From positions 5,001 to 15,207 of the forward strand of contig DMNE01000538.1 in NCBI GenBank assembly GCA_003453735.1: DNA of 10,207 nucleotides. The letters are read 5' to 3'. The notes beneath the pieces were generated by a model that saw only the letters and a list, made by a program, of their open reading frames with translations, searched no databases and was not told the DNA's origin. How positions within the stretch are numbered: position 1 is the first letter of the stretch; each line of letters starts with the position of its first letter. The stretch comes from Nitrospiraceae bacterium (GTDB lineage: Bacteria > Nitrospirota > Thermodesulfovibrionia > Thermodesulfovibrionales > UBA9159). A program made the translations under genes and the position numbers. Of the stretch, positions 1-7,649 are shown one piece after another.

Positions 1-1644
1 GTGGATAAGGTTTTTGTGGAAAAGAGCGCGACATCCATCATGCTTGTGAGCATCGCCATTATGGCGGCTTTTTCCGGAAGAGGGATTTTTGAATTTTTCC
101 AGTCCTATCTCATGACATCGGCGGGCGCAAAGGTGGTAAGGGACATCCGGAACAAGATTTACCGCCATATGCTGTATCTCCCCATGAGTTTTATTCATAA
201 GGATTCGACGGGCGCCATGGTCTCGCGGGTCTTAAATGATGCAGGCGCTGTCCAGGCATTGCTTGCGTATACGGTGAAAGATCTTCTTGTGGAAGGCACG
301 ACGGTCGTTGTTCTTATATGCGTTGCCATGGTCAGGCGTTGGGACCTTACCCTCATCTCGATCCTTGTATTGCCGGTCGCTTTCTATTTTGTCGGAAGGC
401 TTGGCAAGAGGCTGAAGAAGGTGAGTCACCGGACACAGGAGAAAGTATCGATGCTCACCGAGACGATTACCGAAAGCTTTATGGGCAATAAAATGATAAA
501 GTCATTCTGCCGTGAAGAGGATGAGTCGGTACGCTTCAGGGACAAGAACCAGGATTTCTACCGTGAACTTATGCGGTCAATAAGGATTAATGAGGCTTCA
601 TCTCTCCTGATGGAGTTTGTCGGCGGCGTTGGCATCGGATTCGTTGTCTGGTATGGAGGAAGTCTTGTCATTCAAAGGACAATCACCCCCGGTGATTTTT
701 TCTCTTTCCTTGCGGCTATTTTCATGATCTATACGCCGGCGAAAAGACTCGCTGCTGCTCAAAACGCATTGCAGCAGGGGAGGGCCCCCCTTGAGAGGAT
801 CGAGAAGGTATTGGCGGAAGAAAAAGAGACAGGCGGGACTGTGCCCCTAGAACGGTTCGAAAGGGAAATTGTCATTGACAATGTTTCCTTTCGATATGAT
901 GGGACGGACGACGATGCCCTCAACGGGATCACCCTCAAGGTAAAAAAGGGAGAGATCATTGCACTTGTGGGCAGAAGTGGTGCTGGCAAAACGACCTTAG
1001 TTGACCTCATACCGAGGTTTTATCTTCCCAGTGAAGGGAAGATCTTTCTTGACGACCTGGATATATCGACAGTGTCGCTCAGGGCACTCCGCTCTCTCAT
1101 CGGTTTGGTTAGTCAGGACGTCATATTGTTTAATGACACGGTAAGGGCGAATATCGCTTATGCAAACCCCGGCGCCTCAGAGCAAGATATTGTCGGAGCG
1201 GCACGGGCAGCGTATGCCCACGATTTTATCCTTGAGCTTCCCAACGGCTATAACACGATAATCGGTGAGAGGGGGGTACGGCTGTCCGGGGGACAGAAAC
1301 AGAGGCTTTCCATAGCAAGGGCAATACTGAAAAACCCGCCGATACTCATCCTTGATGAAGCCACCTCAGCTCTGGATACCGCTTCCGAGATGATGGTTCA
1401 GGGAGCACTCGAAAATCTCATGAATGACAGAACCGCCTTTGTAATCGCCCATAGGCTCTCTACGGTCAGGAGGGCAAGCAGGATTATTGTGCTTGACAAG
1501 GGAAAGGTAGTAGAGTCTGGCACACATGAGGAGTTACTCGCCTCCCATGGCGTTTACGAAAAACTCTACCACCTGCAGTTCGATGATGCGAGAGCAGGTC
1601 AAATCATGAACGGATCCGCAGCCAGCCCTGAACTTTCCGTCTGA
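1..1644 (+). CDS. msbA: MsbA-type lipid A ABC exporter, 5'-truncated by window edge
   Basis: Homodimeric inner-membrane ABC exporter that probably flips lipid A-core across the inner membrane using ATP. The visible 547 residues hold membrane helices at about 12-38, 96-133 and 203-245, then a complete nucleotide-binding domain: Walker A GRSGAGKT (324-331), Q-loop Gln372, signature LSGGQ (428-432), Walker B ILILD with catalytic Glu453, and H-loop His484. The first codon, GTG, coincides with base 1. The protein begins at DKVFVEK, which in MsbA homologues follows the first membrane helix, so roughly 40-60 N-terminal residues lie upstream and this GTG is probably an internal valine. The next gene, one base downstream, is the Kdo transferase, which supports a lipid A role over a generic multidrug exporter. 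Family assignment is firm; substrate is inferred from context. Confidence 0.9.
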   Translation: MDKVFVEKSATSIMLVSIAIMAAFSGRGIFEFFQSYLMTSAGAKVVRDIRNKIYRHMLYLPMSFIHKDSTGAMVSRVLNDAGAVQALLAYTVKDLLVEGTTVVVLICVAMVRRWDLTLISILVLPVAFYFVGRLGKRLKKVSHRTQEKVSMLTETITESFMGNKMIKSFCREEDESVRFRDKNQDFYRELMRSIRINEASSLLMEFVGGVGIGFVVWYGGSLVIQRTITPGDFFSFLAAIFMIYTPAKRLAAAQNALQQGRAPLERIEKVLAEEKETGGTVPLERFEREIVIDNVSFRYDGTDDDALNGITLKVKKGEIIALVGRSGAGKTTLVDLIPRFYLPSEGKIFLDDLDISTVSLRALRSLIGLVSQDVILFNDTVRANIAYANPGASEQDIVGAARAAYAHDFILELPNGYNTIIGERGVRLSGGQKQRLSIARAILKNPPILILDEATSALDTASEMMVQGALENLMNDRTAFVIAHRLSTVRRASRIIVLDKGKVVESGTHEELLASHGVYEKLYHLQFDDARAGQIMNGSAASPELSV

Positions 1645-1645
1645 T

Positions 1646-2986
1646 ATGTTCGTCATCTATAGTTTCCTATATTTTCTGGCGGCTGCACTGCTGTTGCCCT
1701 TTGAGTACGCGAAGCGGCCCGTTGCGCTCAGGAAGCGGTGGCTGAAGGAGAAACTTGGCTTCATTGACCTTCTGCCCGTCACTCGCCAGGACTCAACCCT
1801 GCTATGGATTCATGCAGTTTCGATGGGAGAAGTGATATCAGCCACACCCTTTATCAGAGAAATCAGAAAGCGATACCCTGCGATACGAATTATTGTCTCT
1901 ACGATAACTGACACCGGCCAGAAGGTCGCACGCGAAAGGGTGGCGGATATTGCCGACGTCGTATATCTCCCCTTCGACCTTGGGTTTATTTTAAAGAGAG
2001 TGGTAGGGACAATCAAACCCGATGCGTTTATCACCATCGAAACAGAGCTCTGGCCAAATATCTTCAGGATATGCAGTCAAAAAAGAATACCCGTGCTTGT
2101 TATGAACGGACGTCTCTCTGATAAGTCCTTTAAGGGCTATAAGCGAATACGGTTTTTTATAAAGGGTGTTCTGCAATCCGTAGATATGTTCGGCATGCAG
2201 GATGAGACCTACGCCGAGAGAATAGAGGATTTGGGTGTTGAACGCACCAGGATCACCGTGACAGGCAACTTTAAATTCGATACGAGACCCCAGAACAAAT
2301 TGCCTGAATGGTCAGAATTGCTGAGAGGTCAGGTGATCCTGGCGGGAAGTACCCATGAAGGCGAAGAGGAAATCATAGTATCTGTCGCGGCGAGACTCGG
2401 AAGGGAGATTCCGGGACTGACGCTTATCTTAGCTCCCCGGCATCCGGAACGGTTTGCGGTCGTTGAAGAAAGAATAAGGGCAAGTAGCCTGCCCTGTATA
2501 AGAAGTTCGGAAATGACCCGATGGTCAGCAGCCAAACGTCGAGAGATCGTCAAAAACCAGGAAGCCGGCGGCAGCAATCTCTTTTCAGGCACGAGTGTTG
2601 TCATCCTTGATTCCGTGGGGGAGCTCGCATCCCTTTACGGCATTTGCGACGTGGCGGTCATTGGCGGCAGTTTCATCGAGCACGGAGGGCATAATCCTCT
2701 CGAACCGGCATTTTGGGGAAAGCCGATTCTCTGCGGCCCACACATGGAGAACTTCCCTTTTATTGGGGACTTCTACCGGGAAGGGGCTGCAAGGGAATCA
2801 GATACGGAAGGACTCTATGATCACCTTAAGGACCTGATTCAATCTCCTGAAAGAAGAAAAGCGATGGGAGAAAAGGCAAAGGCCCTCCATCACAAGAAGG
2901 CCGGCGCAGTAGACAGGGCCATAGCGGTATTAGAGTGTCACGTCAAACTCTCTCTCCCTCTCTCCCACAAGGAACCCTTTTCTTAA
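1646..2986 (+). CDS. waaA: 3-deoxy-D-manno-octulosonic acid (Kdo) transferase
   Basis: Inner-membrane-associated glycosyltransferase (WaaA/KdtA, GT30) that adds Kdo from CMP-Kdo to lipid IVA, the first step of LPS core assembly. The 446 residues match the usual family length. Visible motifs are an N-terminal membrane anchor (about 1-20), HAVSMGE (56-62, with the probable catalytic Glu62), ETELWPN (132-138), NGRLS (154-158), GSTHEGEE (234-241), PRHPER (264-269) and GGSFIEHGGHNPLEP (340-354), the CMP-Kdo-binding end of the GT-B fold. The ATG lies one base after the stop of the upstream msbA-like gene with no clear Shine-Dalgarno, so translation is probably coupled. The last 18 or so codons overlap the 3' end of the convergent gene on the minus strand. 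Whether the enzyme adds one or two Kdo units cannot be told from sequence. Confidence 0.95.
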   Translation: MFVIYSFLYFLAAALLLPFEYAKRPVALRKRWLKEKLGFIDLLPVTRQDSTLLWIHAVSMGEVISATPFIREIRKRYPAIRIIVSTITDTGQKVARERVADIADVVYLPFDLGFILKRVVGTIKPDAFITIETELWPNIFRICSQKRIPVLVMNGRLSDKSFKGYKRIRFFIKGVLQSVDMFGMQDETYAERIEDLGVERTRITVTGNFKFDTRPQNKLPEWSELLRGQVILAGSTHEGEEEIIVSVAARLGREIPGLTLILAPRHPERFAVVEERIRASSLPCIRSSEMTRWSAAKRREIVKNQEAGGSNLFSGTSVVILDSVGELASLYGICDVAVIGGSFIEHGGHNPLEPAFWGKPILCGPHMENFPFIGDFYREGAARESDTEGLYDHLKDLIQSPERRKAMGEKAKALHHKKAGAVDRAIAVLECHVKLSLPLSHKEPFS

Positions 2987-5932
2987 GACCTTGACCCTGA
3001 TAGTGTCCCCGGATTTCTTGTAAAAGAGGAATATCTTTATGTCATCCACGCTGGTAACCTTTGTATTGTCGAGAGAGACAATAACGTCATCAGCCTTCAT
3101 CCCCGCCTTTTCAGCGATGCTATTTTCAGGGAACCCTACGATCTTCACTCTGCCTTTGTCTACCTTCAGCATCACCATGAGTTTTGGAGACTGATTGATT
3201 TTTGCCGCCTCCGGATAAAGCATAAAATCAGCAATCCCCGTTTCCATGGGCTCGTTGCTGAGGATTACGGCGTAAGCCAGCCCGTTTCTCCTGAAAGTCC
3301 TCTTCGGGATGCCAAAGGAAAGGTCAAGATGCCCCCCTCCAGTTAATACGATGATCTGGCGATCAGGGTTTTTCTTTAAGAATTCATCAATACTTTGAGA
3401 CATGATTTCGTCCCAGATGATCTGGGACTGATAGAAATTATCAAAGTTCTTCTCTCCAAGGCCTTCATGCTTCTCAAAGACATCCCGTAAGCTCTCCTTG
3501 TACGCTTCGTCGGTCATGTCCATGCTGTCGGGCAAGTCCTTTTTCTCGTCTGCGGTAAGGGAATCTATGCCCTTGCTCGAAACCTTTTCCACGATCTCTC
3601 TTTTGATGTTAAGGGCAATTACCGGTATTCTTTCTTCGCGGGCAAATCTCAGGATATCCTTGTAGAAGTTGTAATCAAACCCCCATCGATCGAAATACTC
3701 TGAGGCCCTCAAGAATTCCCGTTCATCAATGGTGCCCCCTATATAATCGTCCAATGCTTTCTGGTACGGCCTCTGGAACATCTCCATGCCGATGGCGATC
3801 TTGGGATTTTTCTTGAAGAGTTCCCGAATCACCTCAAGCTGGTCAATGTGATCCTCATACTGGTCGTGGTGTTCTCCGACATAGACTATTTTCTTCTGGG
3901 AAACACTGTTGATGATGTCATTCAGGGATAGCGCCTTGGCAAGTTCAAAGCCAATAACGACTTCTCCCAGTGGCTCAATCAGTCCCCGCTCACTCCCTGA
4001 GGTCTTCTTCTCAATATTTTGTCCTTCTCGAAAGGCGATCATGCTGTAGTTCCCATAATGGATTATCTTCCCGAGCGATCTCTGAATCTCCTCTTCGGAA
4101 TCGGTATTCACAATAGCGATGACTTTTTCCTGATTCAGAGGATTCTGTTTCACTGACATCGAGAGCCCGGACGGAGGCTGTTCCGTCCTGCCGAACAGAC
4201 CTTTGAGAATAGCATTGTCAGAGCCGAGGACGATCACTGAGGACTTCCTCAGATCTTCATTCTTCACCTCGTTCGGTTTTTTCGCTGAATAATTTCTTTT
4301 CAGAAAAAATTCGGCCGCTTTAGAATAACGTGAAGTGTCTTTCCCGTCGGCTAGTACCAGCAACCCCTCATCCTCTCCGAGGAGTTTCGCAATTACTGGT
4401 GGAGTTTCATCACGAGAGAGGGTTCTGAATATATCATAGTTTTCATCAATGACGAGTTTCTCAGGTTTACCGTCAACAACAAGGCTGAAACGGTGCTTTT
4501 TCTCGGTTACCGGGAACGTCTGGTTCACCTCTCCTTTATCTGTCTTGACCGAAACGGGTACGTCGATGGTATAGGTCCGTTCATTTTGGATGATGTCGAA
4601 GGCGATCTGGGTCTGCAGACCCTTCGGATGTGTTTCGATATTGCCGATCTCTATGACGGGCGATCCCTTCTCCTTCACCCACTGTTTGAAAAACCAGTCA
4701 AGCTTCCTCTCAGTGACTGTCTCGAAAACCTTTCTTATATCATCCCATGATGTCTTCTGGAAACGCTTGGTCTCGACGAGATTCCTTAAGGATTGGGAAA
4801 ACAGTTCGCTCCCAACGAGTCTCTTGAGCATATGAAAGACCATGGCAGATTTCCCATAGCCGATGGCCTTCGAAGCAAAATCGTCTCTGCTTTTGAAGTC
4901 CTTCAGAGACAATTCTTTTTCAGGCACAACATAGCTGTCATAATCGATAAGGATCTGTTTCCGATACTGCCAAGCTCGGCCTTCCTGCTCCTCGTAAAGG
5001 TGATCAGACAGGTATGTGGTCAGTCCCTCTGCCCAGTTTCCTTTCTCATAGTCTATATAAAGACAATTCCCAAGCCACTGGTGTAGTATCTCGTGTCCGA
5101 GGGATGTCTTCACGATAAAGGGAAGCCGCACAACATCCTGTCCGAGGAGGGTGAATGTCGGCAGGGAATAGCCTGTGGAGAGAAAATTTTCGACGATGGA
5201 GAATCTCTTGAAGGGGAATGGTCCGAGCATCGCCTCATAGAGAGTCAGGTAGTTCTTTGTATGTGCCAGATAGGTATCCGCAAGACCTATATCTTCAGGA
5301 AAGAAATAGGCATAGACATCCACACCGTTGAAGCTTTCTTTTTTGACTGCGAACGTGCTGGCGATAAGATTTAGATTGTCAACGGGATGGGGAAAGTTGA
5401 ATGAGAAGATATCGCCTTCAGCACTTTTTTCTGTTTCAATGCTCTCTGCCTCTGAAACTGCCGAAAGGCCCGGAGGAATCAAGGCTCTGAGTCGGTAACG
5501 AGCAAGTCCGCCAGTGGAAGGATACCAGTTCCCGGTGAGAAGAATGCCTTTTTCGTTGATGATACATGGGCTATTTTCTCCGGAAAGGCACTCATACTCT
5601 ATATCGATGACGCTGTTCTTTCCCGTCTTTATTTGCAGATCCCCGTCCTTGACAACAGGTTCTGTTGAACGGCCGTTGAGCTTCAGGGACCGGATTTTCA
5701 GGGATCCCGAATGGAGCACGGTCTGACCCTCTTCGTGGATCGTGATCATTGAAGTGCCCTTCAGCACTTTATTGTCCATATCAAAGGACACGGACATCGT
5801 AATTTCCGGAAGGTCTGCCGGGAAGGAAGGGAGAGGGGCGAAAAGGACAAGAAAAGGCGTAATAGCCAAGACTACGGTGGCGATGCATTGAAATCGTTGA
5901 AAAAATATCATCTTATGCGTTACCGATAGCAT
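2930..5932 (-). CDS. Exported M1-type metallopeptidase / ChaN-like / PDZ fusion protein
   Basis: A 1000-residue three-domain protein, probably periplasmic. Residues 1-39 form a signal peptide (hydrophobic about 18-35, likely cut after FPA at 39) with no lipobox. Residues 45-500 resemble M1 aminopeptidases: zinc motif HEILH (280-284), third ligand Glu302 in GNWAEGLTTYL, a VEN segment at 247-249 where M1 enzymes carry GAMEN, and YGKSAMVFHML (359-369) holding the likely catalytic Tyr359. The HEXXH-to-Glu spacing is 17 residues, one less than the usual 18. Residues 500-660 are an unassigned linker domain. Residues 675-900 match the ChaN/Tiki-like fold: GEHHD (686-690), GMEMFQR (715-721), LTGGGHLD (863-870). 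Residues 915-990 are a PDZ domain (SIAEKAGMKADDVIVSLDN). Start is uncertain: Met1 has a weak AGG upstream and Met8 (5911) is an alternative. The gene sits 198 bp beyond the cytochrome operon and past its terminator. Role is unknown; peptidase activity is inferred from intact motifs. Confidence 0.88.
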   Translation of the reverse strand: MLSVTHKMIFFQRFQCIATVVLAITPFLVLFAPLPSFPADLPEITMSVSFDMDNKVLKGTSMITIHEEGQTVLHSGSLKIRSLKLNGRSTEPVVKDGDLQIKTGKNSVIDIEYECLSGENSPCIINEKGILLTGNWYPSTGGLARYRLRALIPPGLSAVSEAESIETEKSAEGDIFSFNFPHPVDNLNLIASTFAVKKESFNGVDVYAYFFPEDIGLADTYLAHTKNYLTLYEAMLGPFPFKRFSIVENFLSTGYSLPTFTLLGQDVVRLPFIVKTSLGHEILHQWLGNCLYIDYEKGNWAEGLTTYLSDHLYEEQEGRAWQYRKQILIDYDSYVVPEKELSLKDFKSRDDFASKAIGYGKSAMVFHMLKRLVGSELFSQSLRNLVETKRFQKTSWDDIRKVFETVTERKLDWFFKQWVKEKGSPVIEIGNIETHPKGLQTQIAFDIIQNERTYTIDVPVSVKTDKGEVNQTFPVTEKKHRFSLVVDGKPEKLVIDENYDIFRTLSRDETPPVIAKLLGEDEGLLVLADGKDTSRYSKAAEFFLKRNYSAKKPNEVKNEDLRKSSVIVLGSDNAILKGLFGRTEQPPSGLSMSVKQNPLNQEKVIAIVNTDSEEEIQRSLGKIIHYGNYSMIAFREGQNIEKKTSGSERGLIEPLGEVVIGFELAKALSLNDIINSVSQKKIVYVGEHHDQYEDHIDQLEVIRELFKKNPKIAIGMEMFQRPYQKALDDYIGGTIDEREFLRASEYFDRWGFDYNFYKDILRFAREERIPVIALNIKREIVEKVSSKGIDSLTADEKKDLPDSMDMTDEAYKESLRDVFEKHEGLGEKNFDNFYQSQIIWDEIMSQSIDEFLKKNPDRQIIVLTGGGHLDLSFGIPKRTFRRNGLAYAVILSNEPMETGIADFMLYPEAAKINQSPKLMVMLKVDKGRVKIVGFPENSIAEKAGMKADDVIVSLDNTKVTSVDDIKIFLFYKKSGDTIRVKVLRKGFLVGEREREFDVTL

Positions 5933-6050
5933 AAAAGAGATTACCTGGACTAAGCAAATGTGGACTTCATGTCAGCAAGCAATTACGATTTTGCACTGCC
6001 TTTCAGAGGACCTCAAAGATCTCAAATACATAAGACATTCCATAGACCGT

Positions 6051-6085
6051 TAAAAGAGAAGTGGGGACAGTTACGATCCCCACTT
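6051..6085 (-). terminator. Intrinsic terminator of the cytochrome operon
   Basis: A perfect 9-bp inverted repeat (AAGTGGGGA at 6059-6067, TCCCCACTT at 6077-6085) encloses a 9-nt loop. On the minus strand it is followed by CTCTTTTAA (6051-6058), an imperfect T-tract. It begins about 45 nt after the stop of the nonahaem cytochrome gene, so it would end that operon before the peptidase-ChaN gene. The interrupted T-tract makes read-through possible. The motif GTAACTGTCCCC may instead belong to a dispersed palindrome family. Confidence 0.6.
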
Positions 6086-6130
6086 CCGCCCGGCTGTTCG
6101 TCCATTCTTCTATATCGCGACACTTCATTG

Positions 6131-6883
6131 TTAAGACTTATGGCATTTCTTGCAATCAGATAAATCGGAGGCCACACTCCCGTTATGACAGCCACCACAG
6201 AACTTTCCCTTATTCATCGCATCCATGGACATCTTGCCCTGGGTCTTCTTCATTGCAAAGAACTTTGTGTGGCAGTCCTTGCAGGTGAATACCGATGTAT
6301 GGAATTTGTGGCTGAAGGCCACATTGCCGATACCCTCGACCTTATACACGAGTTCCTTATCGAATTTCTTCATCTCATGGCATCTCGCACATTCTGAGGA
6401 GGAGAAAGCCCTCTTCCCATTATGGCATTCACCACAGTATCTTCCCTTATAGATGTCATCCATGGTCATCTTCGTCGAACCCCTTTTCATCGGGAATATG
6501 CCGAGGTGGCATTGTTGGCATCCTAATTTCCCATGGAAATCATGGTTGAACCGGGCAGGGAAGCCTGACGTCGCAAAAGAGAATGTCTTCAGCTTGTGAC
6601 AGCTTTCGCAGAGGGTTGTGTTGATCTTTACGGGATGATGCCCCGCAACCGGATGACACTGGTTACAGTGATATCCGGCATCCCTATGAATTACGTGGGG
6701 GAAGGCCCCCTTTGTCTGGGAAGAGAATCTGTCGTATGAATGACACCTGAAGCAGGGCAGTCCCAGCGTCGCATCATCCCTACTTACAATTCTTTCCTGC
6801 GGTTTCTGAGTCGTTTCTTCTTTGAAGTGAGACGAGCATGAGACAAAGAGAACGAACAGGCTAATGTATATAACCCACTTCAT
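6131..6883 (-). CDS. Nonahaem c-type cytochrome lipoprotein (c7-type triheme repeats)
   Basis: A 250-residue multihaem cytochrome c with nine CXXCH sites, at residues 44, 73, 92, 122, 150, 165, 201, 229 and 244. A short hydrophobic leader ends in FVSC, making Cys16 the likely lipidation site, although Phe at -3 is not the usual Leu. Residues about 110-169 and 188-248 are an internal duplication: each unit has an F-x-H-x-x-H segment, CXXCH, a Met-rich stretch, a KG-(R/K)-(Y/F)-CG-x-CHNG block and a final CXXCH, the pattern of the c7-type triheme domain. The first three haems form a less regular third group. The protein should carry electrons in the periplasm while tethered to the inner or outer membrane. 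It is last in the operon, 22 bp after the b cytochrome, with GGAGG 7 nt before the ATG. The redox partner outside the window is unknown. Confidence 0.93.
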   Translation of the reverse strand: MKWVIYISLFVLFVSCSSHFKEETTQKPQERIVSRDDATLGLPCFRCHSYDRFSSQTKGAFPHVIHRDAGYHCNQCHPVAGHHPVKINTTLCESCHKLKTFSFATSGFPARFNHDFHGKLGCQQCHLGIFPMKRGSTKMTMDDIYKGRYCGECHNGKRAFSSSECARCHEMKKFDKELVYKVEGIGNVAFSHKFHTSVFTCKDCHTKFFAMKKTQGKMSMDAMNKGKFCGGCHNGSVASDLSDCKKCHKS

Positions 6884-6905
6884 ATTCTGTCCTCCATGCT
6901 GAGGC

Positions 6906-7649
6906 CTAAGAACTCTTTGGCTTCCCGGGGAATCCGGGATTTTCTTTCGCTTCCAGTTCGTATTCGAGCGGGTGTTCGTGTTTGAACTCCTCCATCGACA
7001 TCTTTCCGGTAATCCAGAGCGTGTTCATGGGGAATTTATCCCATCTGAGGTGTTCATCATAAAAGTGAATGAAGAGGATGAACACAATGGCGAGGAGGGC
7101 CTCGTCGCTATGCAGAACGGTGAGGAGCTCCCATATCCAGTTCACACTCCACTGCGGAAAAAGGTACTGGGCCTTGGTGGGAAACGCCAGGGCCAAACCA
7201 GAGAGCCCGATTATCGCCATGCCCCAGAACACTGCCCAGTAATCGAATTTCTGCAGATAGGTATATCTTCCGTACCGGGGCTTTCTGTTGGTCAATCCGA
7301 AGAAGTAGAGGAAATTCTGTACCGCATCGCTCACATCTTTAGGGACAGGAACGATGGTTGTTATTGTATTGAATTTCGTTTTCCCGGTAGCAAGAAGATA
7401 CAGCAAATACAGAACATGCCATAGGAAAACAAAGATCATGGTAACTCCTGCTGCCTTATGGATGATACCTGCCGTTTTACCCCCTCCCCATAACCTTATC
7501 CACCAGGCGGCGTGCTCAAGGGTCGGCTCAGAATACTTCAGGGACCAGCCGGTAAAGGCGAGGAGAAAGAAGGTAATGAACAGTGCGATGTGCTGAAGCC
7601 TGAAGACCAAATTAAAGCGAACATATTCTGCCGGACTCTCATTTGTCAT
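6906..7649 (-). CDS. Four-helix membrane cytochrome b (FdnI / cytochrome b561-like)
   Basis: A 247-residue integral membrane protein of the dihaem cytochrome b superfamily that includes formate dehydrogenase gamma and Ni/Fe-hydrogenase b subunits. Predicted helices lie at about 18-37, 66-87, 136-155 and 176-197. Candidate haem ligands are His20 in helix 1, His64 or His78 in helix 2, and His180 and His195 in helix 4, enough for two b haems. The C-terminal cytoplasmic tail carries GKMSMEEFKHEHPLEYE. The gene starts inside the end of the heptahaem cytochrome gene (11-bp overlap) and has AAGGAGG 6 nt before the ATG, so the two are translationally coupled and likely form one complex. Inferred role: oxidation of menaquinol and transfer of electrons to the c haems, or the reverse. 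No dehydrogenase or hydrogenase subunit is adjacent, which argues against a formate dehydrogenase or hydrogenase anchor. Confidence 0.9.
   Translation of the reverse strand: MTNESPAEYVRFNLVFRLQHIALFITFFLLAFTGWSLKYSEPTLEHAAWWIRLWGGGKTAGIIHKAAGVTMIFVFLWHVLYLLYLLATGKTKFNTITTIVPVPKDVSDAVQNFLYFFGLTNRKPRYGRYTYLQKFDYWAVFWGMAIIGLSGLALAFPTKAQYLFPQWSVNWIWELLTVLHSDEALLAIVFILFIHFYDEHLRWDKFPMNTLWITGKMSMEEFKHEHPLEYELEAKENPGFPGKPKSS

Noticed and set aside
1..3. GTG at base 1 as the true start of the ABC transporter
   Set aside because: The family has a first membrane helix before this point; the codon only coincides with the window edge.
6972..7424. 150-residue plus-strand open frame inside the cytochrome b gene
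   Set aside because: Antisense shadow of a clearly coding minus-strand gene with conserved helices and haem ligands.
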